NCBI GenBank assembly: GCA_947500575.1 | Contig: CANMSI010000003.1 | Location: forward strand, 496,001 to 560,000 | From: an uncultured Flavobacteriaceae bacterium | GTDB taxonomy: Bacteria; Bacteroidota; Bacteroidia; Flavobacteriales; Flavobacteriaceae | Direction of reading: 5' to 3' | Length of the DNA: 64,000 bases | Part shown: positions 1 through 7,945 of the stretch, one piece after another | Numbering within the stretch: position 1 is the first letter of the stretch | Layout of the letters: each line of letters opens with the position of its first letter | Notes under the pieces: model-generated | Seen by the model: the letters and a program-made list of their open reading frames with translations, nothing else | Database searches by the model: none | What the model was told of the DNA's origin: nothing | Translations under genes and position numbers: made by a program

Positions 1-837
1 GGTTTTAGTAGTAATGTCTATCTCTGTATATCTATTAATATAGGCTAACAAGGATTCTTCTTCCGTGAAATCCTTTTTATACCATTTAAAAATTTGTGAT
101 AGCTGTACTTTTTCTTCAGTGATGATATTTCGGGTAGGATCATTGACAAATTTTCTAGTCATCTCTTCTAACTGCGCTTCCATATTGGCAGCAGTAAAAG
201 CCTCATTCAGTAGTTGTGGACATGAAAAGGAAGCACAATTAATGGCAAAATGAATGCGGGGTTCATCCATCTTACGCAATATTTTATGTTCTATTTCCTG
301 CAAATTATACCACTTCTCTCCTAGTTTAAAAAAACGTGTTCCCCATGGATCTTTAATGTCTTTAATACTATTTACCGGGTAGTTGTCTAAAATTAATTGC
401 ACGGTAAATGCGTTGTATGCATTAATCCAATATGCCAATACTTCATTTCTACCCCATGAATCGTCTGGGAGCGTTTCAGACAACGTATTTAAATAAGCTT
501 TTAGTTCTGAATAGCTGTCCTTGAAGCCCAGGTAATTTACATCTCCCTTAGCGTTAACATACTTTTTCAATAAGGCGTCCCAGTTGCCATGATCAAAGAC
601 CAATTCCATTTCTTTTGTTGGGCTCGTAGCTTCTTCAGACTCCGTCTTCTCTTCAATAGTGTTAGAGGTTTCCATAATCTTATCGGTAGTGCTTACTTTC
701 GGAGTTAAGGCTGCAGTACTCACCACTCTTTGTACTGCTTCTCTTTCATAAATTTCTACCGTCTGAGGCACCATTTTTGCATTCCCACAGGATATTGCAA
801 ACTGCGTAAGCAGAAGGGATGAAATAAGTAATTTCAT
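1..837 (-). CDS. DUF547 family lipoprotein, 3' end beyond window
   Basis: The frame is open from an ATG at 837 down to base 1 (279 codons, no stop), so the C-terminus lies outside the window. A short hydrophobic signal ends in AISC with Cys17, which predicts a lipoprotein. After an acidic, Ser/Thr-rich linker comes a DUF547 core: W-x-ALLKKYV, G-x-VNYLGF, then the hallmark AYWINAYNAFTV, SIKDI, and IHFAINCAS followed by SCP. DUF547 proteins are common in Bacteroidota and have no established biochemical role. The gene follows the arsM-type gene in the same direction, but a hairpin terminator and 160 bases lie between, so it is probably transcribed separately. Confidence 0.85.
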   Translation of the reverse strand, partial: MKLLISSLLLTQFAISCGNAKMVPQTVEIYEREAVQRVVSTAALTPKVSTTDKIMETSNTIEEKTESEEATSPTKEMELVFDHGNWDALLKKYVNAKGDVNYLGFKDSYSELKAYLNTLSETLPDDSWGRNEVLAYWINAYNAFTVQLILDNYPVNSIKDIKDPWGTRFFKLGEKWYNLQEIEHKILRKMDEPRIHFAINCASFSCPQLLNEAFTAANMEAQLEEMTRKFVNDPTRNIITEEKVQLSQIFKWYKKDFTEEESLLAYINRYTEIDITTKT

Positions 838-943
838 TACAAATGATTTTAAAAATAAGTCTACTTTTTTATACATTCCTTACATTTTAGAAGTCCAGAT
901 AGGGTAATAAATACAGGCTTTTTATGGGTTTCGTTACGAAACT

Positions 944-976
944 AAACAAAAGAACCTGTTCATTTAGAACAGGTTC
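944..976 (-). terminator. Rho-independent terminator after the arsM-type gene
   Basis: Perfect 10-bp stem (952-961 paired with 967-976) with a 5-base loop. Read on the minus strand it is followed by a T-rich run (complement of 944-951). It closes the four-gene unit that begins at 3932. Confidence 0.75.
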
Positions 977-997
977 CATCGTTTTTTCAAAAAGAAC

Positions 998-1963
998 TTA
1001 ACAACAGCCACCGCCATTATAGTGCCATGTACTTTCACTAACATGAATTTGATCATTTGCTTTGGCAAGTGCCGCAGCTGTTTTATCGCAAACAGCCAGG
1101 GGTTGATTTTGCATTAAAACATGTCCATTCTTATCGTCAAAGTATTCTTCGTCACCATAATAAATAGCTGTTTTACCTGTAAACATACAAGGGCCATCTT
1201 CTGGCATAGGATCTTTGATTGCCGCTATTTCTATAGACTCTATATAGATTAATTCGTCTGTAGGGTAGTGGTTGGGAGATAATACACGGTACGATTTACG
1301 GGCTCTTATTTCAATAGTACCAAACCCGGCATCTGTAAGTACCTTTACATAATCTGCAATAGGAATACTTCCACTTAAACAAAGTGCACGCAAACGGTCA
1401 TCGTTCCGCAATTCATCATTCATAGGTTGTTCACAGGTAGGATCACTCATTACCAAACGGCCATGCGGTTTTAGTACACGGTACATTTCAGCAACGGCCT
1501 TTTTTAAATCTTCCATTTTAAAAATATTGAAAAGACAGTTTTGTGCTGCCACATCAATACTATTGTCTTCCACAGGAAGGTTTAAGGCATCTCCTTTTAC
1601 TAGGTTTACAAATTCACTCTTAAACCAATCATTTTCTTCTTCTGCGATTTTGAAGTTCTTTTTAGAAGCTTCTAGCATTTCATCAACTACATCAACACCT
1701 GTTACGCCTCCTTTCTGACGCGAAAAATAGGAGAATTGTAGTAATTCCATTCCTCCACCAACACCTACATAAAGCACTTTAGGATTGTTTACCAAATCTT
1801 GTGCAGATACCGTACTACCACACCCATAGTTCATTTCTTGCATGATTGTTGGAATAGACAATCCGGGGAATTGCCATATAGGATTGGTAGTACAGCAAAG
1901 ACCTACGTCTGGGGTCAATGCAGCTTCTTTGTATAGATCGTTAGTAGCTTCTAAATAACTCAT
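998..1963 (-). CDS. arsM: ArsM-type arsenite S-adenosylmethyltransferase, arsenosugar-pathway class
   Basis: This is a class I SAM-dependent methyltransferase of 321 residues. The N-terminus has GLCC (Cys23, Cys24) and NYGCG (Cys48), features I associate with the ArsM subtype found in arsenosugar clusters. The SAM loop is VGVGGG (66-71) and the post-motif acidic residue follows in GVDVVDEML. The two core ArsM cysteines appear to be present: Cys143 in QNCLFNIF and Cys195 in CLSGSI. The C-terminus ends GGGCC. Known family role: stepwise methylation of As(III) in the cytoplasm. The PNP gene is 21 bases upstream and the TIGR04282 gene precedes that, which supports an arsenosugar role over simple detoxification. 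The radical SAM partner ArsS is not in the window. Another small-molecule SAM methyltransferase remains possible, but the cysteine set argues for arsenic. Confidence 0.8.
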   Translation of the reverse strand: MSYLEATNDLYKEAALTPDVGLCCTTNPIWQFPGLSIPTIMQEMNYGCGSTVSAQDLVNNPKVLYVGVGGGMELLQFSYFSRQKGGVTGVDVVDEMLEASKKNFKIAEEENDWFKSEFVNLVKGDALNLPVEDNSIDVAAQNCLFNIFKMEDLKKAVAEMYRVLKPHGRLVMSDPTCEQPMNDELRNDDRLRALCLSGSIPIADYVKVLTDAGFGTIEIRARKSYRVLSPNHYPTDELIYIESIEIAAIKDPMPEDGPCMFTGKTAIYYGDEEYFDDKNGHVLMQNQPLAVCDKTAAALAKANDQIHVSESTWHYNGGGCC

Positions 1964-1984
1964 ATTAATTGTACTTCGTTTAAC

Positions 1985-2800
1985 TTATATTTCTTTAATC
2001 AATTCCTTAAATAATTGTATCATTTTAGGTTCCGTAGTGCCTGCAATTTCAATGATCTCTGCAATATTTACGGGTTTCAAATTATCTGGATCACATTCAT
2101 CCGTTAACACAGATACCGCTACTACAGGTAGTCGTAAATGATTGGCAACAATTACTTCTGGAACGGTACTCATTCCCACGGCATCTGCTCCTAGAATTTT
2201 CAACATCCGATATTCTGCCTTTGTTTCTAGTTGAGGTCCTACAACAGAAGCATACACTCCGGTTTGTATTGATATATTCTCACGTTTTGCTATTGCTACT
2301 AATTTCTGGCGCATTTCAAGATGGTACGGTTCGCTCATATCTGCAAAACGATCTCCAAATTCTGCTACATTTTTAAAAGCTAATGGAGAGCCTCCTTGAA
2401 GATTAATATGATCTTCAATTAGCATAATATCTCCTTTCTTATAATCTAGATTAATGGCTCCTGCAGCATTGGAAACAAATAGTTTTTGAATTCCCAACTG
2501 ATGCATTACACGAATAGGGTAGGTAACATCTAATAGGTCGTATCCTTCGTATAAATGAAAACGCCCTTGCATTACTACTACTTTTTTTCCTTGTAAAGTT
2601 CCGTAAATGAGTTTACCTGTATGGAACTCCACAGTGGCCAATGGAAAAAAGGGAATATTATTATAATGTGCTTCAATGGAATTTTCTATTTCATCTACAA
2701 GTTTGCCCAATCCTGTTCCTAGTATAATACCAATTTCGGGAGCATCAAATCCTTTGGATTTTAGATAGGCTACAGATTCGTCAAGTTCTTTTTTTATCAT
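1985..2800 (-). CDS. Purine-nucleoside phosphorylase
   Basis: This 271-residue protein has the length and motifs of trimeric purine nucleoside phosphorylases: GTGLG near residue 29, FHLYEGYD, NAAGAIN, and the long signature beginning GPQLETKAEYRML and continuing through GMSTVPEVIVA. It would cleave purine nucleosides with phosphate to give the base and ribose-1-phosphate in the cytoplasm. The start overlaps the end of the upstream TIGR04282 gene by 4 bases, so translation is probably coupled. It may simply be the general purine salvage enzyme. Its place between two arsenosugar-type genes suggests it could also remove adenine from a dimethylarsinoyl-adenosine intermediate; that is inference. 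Confidence 0.88.
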   Translation of the reverse strand: MIKKELDESVAYLKSKGFDAPEIGIILGTGLGKLVDEIENSIEAHYNNIPFFPLATVEFHTGKLIYGTLQGKKVVVMQGRFHLYEGYDLLDVTYPIRVMHQLGIQKLFVSNAAGAINLDYKKGDIMLIEDHINLQGGSPLAFKNVAEFGDRFADMSEPYHLEMRQKLVAIAKRENISIQTGVYASVVGPQLETKAEYRMLKILGADAVGMSTVPEVIVANHLRLPVVAVSVLTDECDPDNLKPVNIAEIIEIAGTTEPKMIQLFKELIKEI

Positions 2801-3417
2801 TTTATGTCTTTTAAAAAAGGTTCAAACGCTACCTCATTTTTAATATCCTCATAGATATCTACATCGTTTCGCATTTCTAATAAGCGAACATTTTTATTTT
2901 TTAAATCGTCCATTGTTTTTTCAAAAACACTGGATGTACCCCATTCTTTGTCCTTAAAAAGGGAGGGTATAAAAGTGCGCATACCAAATAGGTAATAACC
3001 CCCATCTTCGGCAGGTCCAATTACATAATCTACTTCATCTAATTGCTTAAATGCATTTTCTAAATCTTCCTGACTTATATCATACACATCACTTCCGATA
3101 ATGATTATTTTTTTGAAGCCATCTCTAAACCCTGCCTTAAAAGCATTCGCCATTCGGATTCCGAGGTCAGCACCATGTTGTACTGTTTTGTCATAATACT
3201 CATTTTCCCAAATATCGTTTTCACCTAGAAACACAGAGTAGTGCACTTGCTTCGCAGCTTGCAGGTTTTTGGTAATATTTGCAGTGTGCTCTAGTAAAAA
3301 TAGATAGATATCTAGTGCCGTTTGGTCACCAACAGTTGCAGCTAAGCGAGTTTTACATTTGCCTAGTTCAGGATTTCTGGTAAATATAAGCAGTAAGTTG
3401 TCTTTGTTTTCTTTCAA
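2797..3417 (-). CDS. TIGR04282 family (DUF2064) glycosyltransferase-like protein
   Basis: The 206-residue protein opens with the family signature LLLIFTRNPELGKCKTRLA and has IIIGSDVYDIS and YVIGPAEDGGYYLFGM, typical of the DUF2064/CofC-like nucleotide-diphospho-sugar transferase fold. The family was first noted beside radical SAM/selenodomain genes and is now linked to arsenosugar biosynthesis. The start codon is TTG at 3417: it overlaps the rhodanese stop (sequence TTGA), and no in-frame ATG precedes the signature. It shares 4 bases with PNP at its 3' end. The substrate cannot be read from the sequence. Confidence 0.85.
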   Translation of the reverse strand: MKENKDNLLLIFTRNPELGKCKTRLAATVGDQTALDIYLFLLEHTANITKNLQAAKQVHYSVFLGENDIWENEYYDKTVQHGADLGIRMANAFKAGFRDGFKKIIIIGSDVYDISQEDLENAFKQLDEVDYVIGPAEDGGYYLFGMRTFIPSLFKDKEWGTSSVFEKTMDDLKNKNVRLLEMRNDVDIYEDIKNEVAFEPFLKDIK

Positions 3418-3932
3418 GGGTGTTTGTATACTTTGTCTGCGTTAGTCAATAATTTACCCCATTGCTTACTAAAAGCATGTACTTTTTCAGTAGAACTGTT
3501 GCTGGTGTCATAAACAGGATTGCCTTGGTTTTTCCATTCAAAAATGCCCCCATACAGATTTTTCACATTGGTATAGCCTTCTGCAATTAGTTTCTCGGCA
3601 ATATCTTCAGAGCGCACACCAATGGAGCAGTAGACTACCACAGGGGCTGTTTTATCGCTTACTTGTTTAAGTACCGTTGCTATTTTGAAATCTTCATAGC
3701 CTACCCAAAGTGCTCCACTAAGGTGGCTTACATCAAATTCTTCTTTCGCCCGTGCATCTAATAGTATAGTAGTATCGGTATCTTTTAAAGCCTCTATTTG
3801 GATATAAGGGACACTTTCTTGGTTGTACTTTTTTAAGGCTTCAGCAATCGTTTTTTGCGCATTGGCATAGCATAGACTTATAAAGAATAAGCCCACGCTG
3901 AGATATAAATGTATAGTCCTTGGTTGTCTCAT
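3414..3932 (-). CDS. Exported single-domain rhodanese-like protein
   Basis: An N-terminal hydrophobic segment ending near YANAQ (residues 10-26) predicts export to the periplasm. The rest is one rhodanese domain: ILLDARAKEEFDVSHLSGA and the active loop C102-S-I-G-V-R107, a six-residue loop as in sulfurtransferases rather than the longer Cdc25/arsenate-reductase loop. The catalytic cysteine is intact. It is the first gene of the four-gene unit and overlaps the next gene by 4 bases. A TAnnTTTG element lies just upstream. Its part in the pathway is unknown; handling thiol-bound or sulfur-bound arsenic outside the cytoplasm is only a guess. Confidence 0.85.
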   Translation of the reverse strand: MRQPRTIHLYLSVGLFFISLCYANAQKTIAEALKKYNQESVPYIQIEALKDTDTTILLDARAKEEFDVSHLSGALWVGYEDFKIATVLKQVSDKTAPVVVYCSIGVRSEDIAEKLIAEGYTNVKNLYGGIFEWKNQGNPVYDTSNSSTEKVHAFSKQWGKLLTNADKVYKHP

Positions 3933-3942
3933 AAAGCAAACA

Positions 3943-3950
3943 CAAAGATA
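3943..3950 (-). promoter_or_regulatory. Probable -7 element for the rhodanese/arsM unit
   Basis: The minus strand reads TATCTTTG, a full match to the Bacteroidota -7 consensus TAnnTTTG. It lies only 10 bases before the ATG, implying a transcript with almost no leader. The -33 TTG is not clear (TGG at a spacing of 18). Confidence 0.55.
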
Positions 3951-4044
3951 GTGTTTTGCTAAAAGAAGCCATTAATTGAAATTGATTTTAGCAAATTTTT
4001 AAATTCATTTCATTTCGGTATTTTTACTTTAAATATTCTTACTT

Positions 4045-5610
4045 ATGATTAAAATGCGGAATTTTTTTAAAGTGATACTTGTTCTTATCCTTGTGAACGC
4101 TTGTAAGAATGATTCTAAAACTGAAACACTTTCGATGCAAAAAGAAATTACAACAGATTATAAAGAGGCGTATCGTCCTCAATACCATTTTACGCCCCCA
4201 GCAAAATGGATGAACGATCCGAATGGATTGGTATATCACCAAGGTGTATACCATTTATTTTATCAATATTATCCCGATGATATTGTATGGGGCCCTATGC
4301 ACTGGGGACATGCAGTAAGCAAAGACATGGTGCATTGGGAGCAAAAACCTATTGCCCTGTTTCCCGATAAACATGGCTATATTTTTTCTGGAAGTGCAGT
4401 TGTAGATGTGAAAAACACCTCTGGTTTGGGAACTATTGAAAACCCTCCCTTGGTAGCAATTTTTACGTATCATGACCCTGAAGGGGAGGAGGCTAAAAGG
4501 AAGGATTTTCAAACACAAGGAATTGCTTATAGTCTGGATAATGGGGATAGTTGGACCAAGTATGAAGGAAATCCAGTTATTGGGAACAAAAACACTAAAG
4601 ATTTTAGAGATCCTAAGGTTTTTTGGAATGATAGAACCAATAAATGGACCATGCTCTTGGTAGCAGGAGATCATTTACAAATATGGCTTTCAGATAATCT
4701 AATAGAATGGAAGAAGGTAAGCACATTTGGCAAAAAACAAGGTGCGCATGGAGGTGTTTGGGAATGCCCAGATTTATTTCCGTTAAAAGTAGGAGATACG
4801 GAAGAAGAGAAATGGGTGTTGTTAATTAGCATTAATCCAGGTGCTCCAAATGGGGGCAGTGGAACCCAGTATTTTGTGGGAGATTTTGATGGAACAACAT
4901 TTACTTCTGATCAGAAACAACATAAATGGGTAGATTGGGGTACTGATAATTATGCAGGGGTAACCTATAATAATACCCCCAATGATGATCGTATTTTTAT
5001 CGGTTGGATGAGTAACTGGACATATGCTAGAGATACGCCTACGGAAAAATGGAGAAGTGCCATGACACTTCCAAGAAAGCTTTCACTTCAAAAATTTGAG
5101 GAATCCTATGGTTTGATAAACTACCCATTAGCTGCTTTGGATAGTTTGATACAAAAAGAAGAGTCCAAAGATGTAACGGTTGCTGCAGCGCAGACGGAGC
5201 GTTTCGTTTTTGATAATTTTAATCAAACAGAAGTGAAATTCACAAGTACTAGAAAGGACTTTTTTATTATGTTTAAAAATGAGGCAAACGAAGAGTTGGC
5301 TTTAACAATGGATAGTTCACAAAAAATGGTGCTTTTAGACAGGATTGTTTCTGGAAAAACAGATTTTCAGGAGGATTTTGGAAATGTAATACATCAAATG
5401 CCTATTGATAATTTACCGGATGCTCCCTTTGAAGTCCGTATACTTTTAGATAAATCTTCCGTAGAGGTTTTTATAAATGGAGGGCAATATGTAATGACAG
5501 ATCAGATTTTCCCCACTCAGAATTATACCATCTTAGAAGTAGAAAATGTAAAAGAAACACCTTTAGAATTAATGGATTTTCAAATTTCAAAAATAAAGGG
5601 CATCTGGTAA
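4045..5610 (+). CDS. Glycoside hydrolase family 32 beta-fructosidase (levanase/exo-inulinase type), lipoprotein
   Basis: A lipoprotein signal ends in LVNAC (Cys20), placing the enzyme in the periplasm or on the cell surface. The five-bladed GH32 catalytic domain shows all three catalytic motifs: WMNDPNG (nucleophile Asp58), FRDP (Arg188-Asp189-Pro190) and WECPDLF (acid/base Glu240). A C-terminal beta-sandwich module occupies roughly residues 380-521. Known family role: release of fructose from beta-fructans such as levan or inulin, or from sucrose. It stands alone: no SusC/SusD pair, sugar transporter or fructokinase is adjacent. Both neighbours point away or converge, so it is monocistronic. 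A second ATG four codons downstream (4054) is an alternative start. Confidence 0.92.
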   Translation: MIKMRNFFKVILVLILVNACKNDSKTETLSMQKEITTDYKEAYRPQYHFTPPAKWMNDPNGLVYHQGVYHLFYQYYPDDIVWGPMHWGHAVSKDMVHWEQKPIALFPDKHGYIFSGSAVVDVKNTSGLGTIENPPLVAIFTYHDPEGEEAKRKDFQTQGIAYSLDNGDSWTKYEGNPVIGNKNTKDFRDPKVFWNDRTNKWTMLLVAGDHLQIWLSDNLIEWKKVSTFGKKQGAHGGVWECPDLFPLKVGDTEEEKWVLLISINPGAPNGGSGTQYFVGDFDGTTFTSDQKQHKWVDWGTDNYAGVTYNNTPNDDRIFIGWMSNWTYARDTPTEKWRSAMTLPRKLSLQKFEESYGLINYPLAALDSLIQKEESKDVTVAAAQTERFVFDNFNQTEVKFTSTRKDFFIMFKNEANEELALTMDSSQKMVLLDRIVSGKTDFQEDFGNVIHQMPIDNLPDAPFEVRILLDKSSVEVFINGGQYVMTDQIFPTQNYTILEVENVKETPLELMDFQISKIKGIW

Positions 5611-5672
5611 GCATTTTTTATTCATTGGAAATGAATTGATGAGAAAGTAAAGGGGTTCGGGACTGATAAAAA

Positions 5673-6962
5673 TTATGGGACCCTAGCGGCTGTCATTTCA
5701 TGTGCCAAAACTTCTAGGTCTATCCCTAAGATTTCTTTGTTAACTCTTAGCGCCTCTTCTCGCAATTTTGGGGGTAAATTGGAAAAACCGTCTTTAGCGC
5801 CTAATATCATCCCAGCGATAGCAGCAACCGTATCATTATCTCGTCCATAGTTCACAATAAATTGCATGGTTTTATCAAAATCACCCTTGCCAAATTTAAG
5901 TGCAGTGTAGAGAATTTGCCAAATTTCTCCTGCATGGAACGCAATGGCTTTTTTATCCTTTTCCAGAGCACTATAGATGAATTCTTGTTGTCTCCAATCT
6001 AGTTCACTATGAGGATATCCCTCTGGAATTTTTAACGTATCTATATTTCCCAAAGTATCTACAGCTATTAATTCTCTTGCGCGAATACTTTCAAAGAAGG
6101 TCTTTTCTGCCGCATCAGCAATCGAAAATGAAATACGCCCTACCAGTCTACTATCTTGGTAGTTGTAAGGATCTACCAAAGCAGCTGTTTGTAGTATAGA
6201 ATCCACATTCTTCCTGTACATCGCCGTGTAGGTCATGGCAGCCGTAATACTAGAAATATCCTTTGCATACCCCAAATCAAATATGGAATGCTCATAGGCT
6301 GTTTTGTAAGCAGTTTCCGGATCTGTGGCTTGTAAACCAAACATGGGCGAATATAGAAGTCCAGCGCAAGACATTTCACCACCATAAAAGCGGTTTCTGG
6401 CACGGTCAAAAGCAATATCATTTTCTTGATATGCAAAAGCAACTCTAGCCCATTCTTTTATCCAATCTATTTTTTCTATTCTGGCATCAAGAGAATCAGG
6501 TTGCGTTAAAACGATATCCTCTCCTAACGCTTTTGCCGTTAGCGTGTAATAATTTGTTATAAATTTTGCAAAATGAGAGGGACTAATTTCTTCTTTATGA
6601 AGGCTTAGATATTTCACCATAAGATGTTTCCAACGTGTATCATCTGTGGTGGCTCCAGGGTCCAAATTATGAGCCCATGGACCTTCGGGAGATTGTTCTC
6701 TAATGGTGGGTGTAAATCCCGTAATGTAACCATATTTGTCTTGAATTGCCTCTCTGTGCCACATTTCAGTAGACGCTCCCATCGCATCTCCAATTGCAGA
6801 ACCAACTAAAGCACCTAATATTTTGTCGAAATAGGCTTCTTTGGAAAGAGAAGTACTATGGATAGCGTAGGCTGTTTTTTGCGGAGCAGGAATATGAACT
6901 TCCGAGGATTGCTTGCAAGATGTAAACATAAAAATTAGGCACCATATGAAAATACGTTTCAT
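5673..6962 (-). CDS. Exported ADP-ribosylglycohydrolase family protein, lipoprotein
   Basis: The signal peptide ends in FTSC (Cys16), a lipobox, so the protein is predicted outside the cytoplasm. The ADP-ribosylglycohydrolase (PF03747) fold is indicated by GSAIGDAMGASTE (54-66), the metal-binding TTDDT (105-109), and the C-terminal GRDNDTVAAIAG (from 373), corresponding to the family's G-D-x-D-T metal site. These enzymes use two Mg or Mn ions to cleave N- or O-glycosidic ADP-ribose bonds or related nucleosides. Its ATG overlaps the end of the kinase gene by 4 bases, so the two are translationally coupled. An extracytoplasmic location is odd for ADP-ribose chemistry and suggests a different ribosyl substrate. 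Confidence 0.85.
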   Translation of the reverse strand: MKRIFIWCLIFMFTSCKQSSEVHIPAPQKTAYAIHSTSLSKEAYFDKILGALVGSAIGDAMGASTEMWHREAIQDKYGYITGFTPTIREQSPEGPWAHNLDPGATTDDTRWKHLMVKYLSLHKEEISPSHFAKFITNYYTLTAKALGEDIVLTQPDSLDARIEKIDWIKEWARVAFAYQENDIAFDRARNRFYGGEMSCAGLLYSPMFGLQATDPETAYKTAYEHSIFDLGYAKDISSITAAMTYTAMYRKNVDSILQTAALVDPYNYQDSRLVGRISFSIADAAEKTFFESIRARELIAVDTLGNIDTLKIPEGYPHSELDWRQQEFIYSALEKDKKAIAFHAGEIWQILYTALKFGKGDFDKTMQFIVNYGRDNDTVAAIAGMILGAKDGFSNLPPKLREEALRVNKEILGIDLEVLAHEMTAARVP

Positions 6963-7927
6963 GAAAAGATCATTTTTTTTGCTACTAATAAAAGATAGTC
7001 TTTTTCTGGGATACTTCTTTCTAGGGGTAGTTGGGCAAGACCAATAATTCGGCGCATTATTTCAATAGCAGCAACTTTCTTGGTTAAATTTTCATCTAAG
7101 TTACCTTGATATTCGTTTAAAATGATCTTGAAATAACTTGTTTCCATGGTTGCTATGATAATATGGGCTATTAGTACGCCCACATCAAATTCTGCAAAAC
7201 CAACAAAACTAAATTCGGGGTCTATGACATAAAGATGTTCTGTTGCTTTCATCCAACTTCCTGGGTAATAATCGCCATGAATTAACACCTTAGCTTTGGT
7301 TAAATATTGAATTCCAACACTTTTTACAATAGCTTTTAAGGCTGTATCCTGTTTATATGGAAGTGATAAAGCATGCAACCCATCTTGTATATGGTCTAGA
7401 TCAAAACCATTTTCTTTTAAAAATGGAAGTGTAAAAATATGTTCATGATTTAACTCTCTTAAAACCTTATTTTCAGGAAAATCTGCAGAAGGTACTGTGC
7501 TATGAATTTGAAAGAGAATTGTTGTAAGTTGCTTCAATCTTTCAGGCGAAATTTTTCGCAGTTGATACAAGAATGTCATGTCTTGACACTCTCCTAAATC
7601 TTGTAATTGTAAGAGGTGATCCTTAGCATCATATGCTAAGACAGTAGGAATATGTGGGTCTATTTTCTTTCCCTGAATGCTTTTATAAAACTGATATTCG
7701 GTATCAATTCTTTCCAATGGAGCTTTGATTTGCTGATATTTTTCAACATAGGGTCTGGATTGTTTTAAAATAAAAGAGCCTTGATTCGTAACAACCCTTA
7801 GCACCACATTCATGTTTCCTTCACCAGGCTTTTCTATAGCGCTAATAAGTTCATTAGGTTGCAACCATTTTTTAGCTTCCAAATATTGCTGTAATTCTGA
7901 GATGGATATTTGAAGGTCTACCTGCAT
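6959..7927 (-). CDS. APH-fold sugar kinase, methylthioribose-kinase-like
   Basis: A 322-residue cytoplasmic protein of the aminoglycoside phosphotransferase/choline kinase fold. Seen: a glycine-rich GEGNMNVVLRV loop (35-45), Lys55 in FILKQ, the catalytic loop HGDYYPGSW (217-225), and the metal-binding DPEFSFVGFAEFDVG (236-250). Both the HGD-x-x-x-GS and DPEF forms resemble methylthioribose kinase rather than antibiotic kinases. The exact substrate is not evident. It lies 18 bases after the DUF1572 gene and overlaps the ADP-ribosylglycohydrolase gene, so it may phosphorylate a ribose-type sugar released by that enzyme; that link is inference. Confidence 0.75.
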   Translation of the reverse strand: MQVDLQISISELQQYLEAKKWLQPNELISAIEKPGEGNMNVVLRVVTNQGSFILKQSRPYVEKYQQIKAPLERIDTEYQFYKSIQGKKIDPHIPTVLAYDAKDHLLQLQDLGECQDMTFLYQLRKISPERLKQLTTILFQIHSTVPSADFPENKVLRELNHEHIFTLPFLKENGFDLDHIQDGLHALSLPYKQDTALKAIVKSVGIQYLTKAKVLIHGDYYPGSWMKATEHLYVIDPEFSFVGFAEFDVGVLIAHIIIATMETSYFKIILNEYQGNLDENLTKKVAAIEIMRRIIGLAQLPLERSIPEKDYLLLVAKKMIFS

Positions 7928-7945
7928 ATGAAGAATGGTTATGGT

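Noticed and set aside
5620-5636. Perfect ATTCATT/AATGAAT hairpin between GH32 and the ADP-ribosylglycohydrolase as a terminator
   Set aside because: The T run precedes rather than follows it on the plus strand, and the minus strand has A instead of T after the stem; the loop is only 3 bases.
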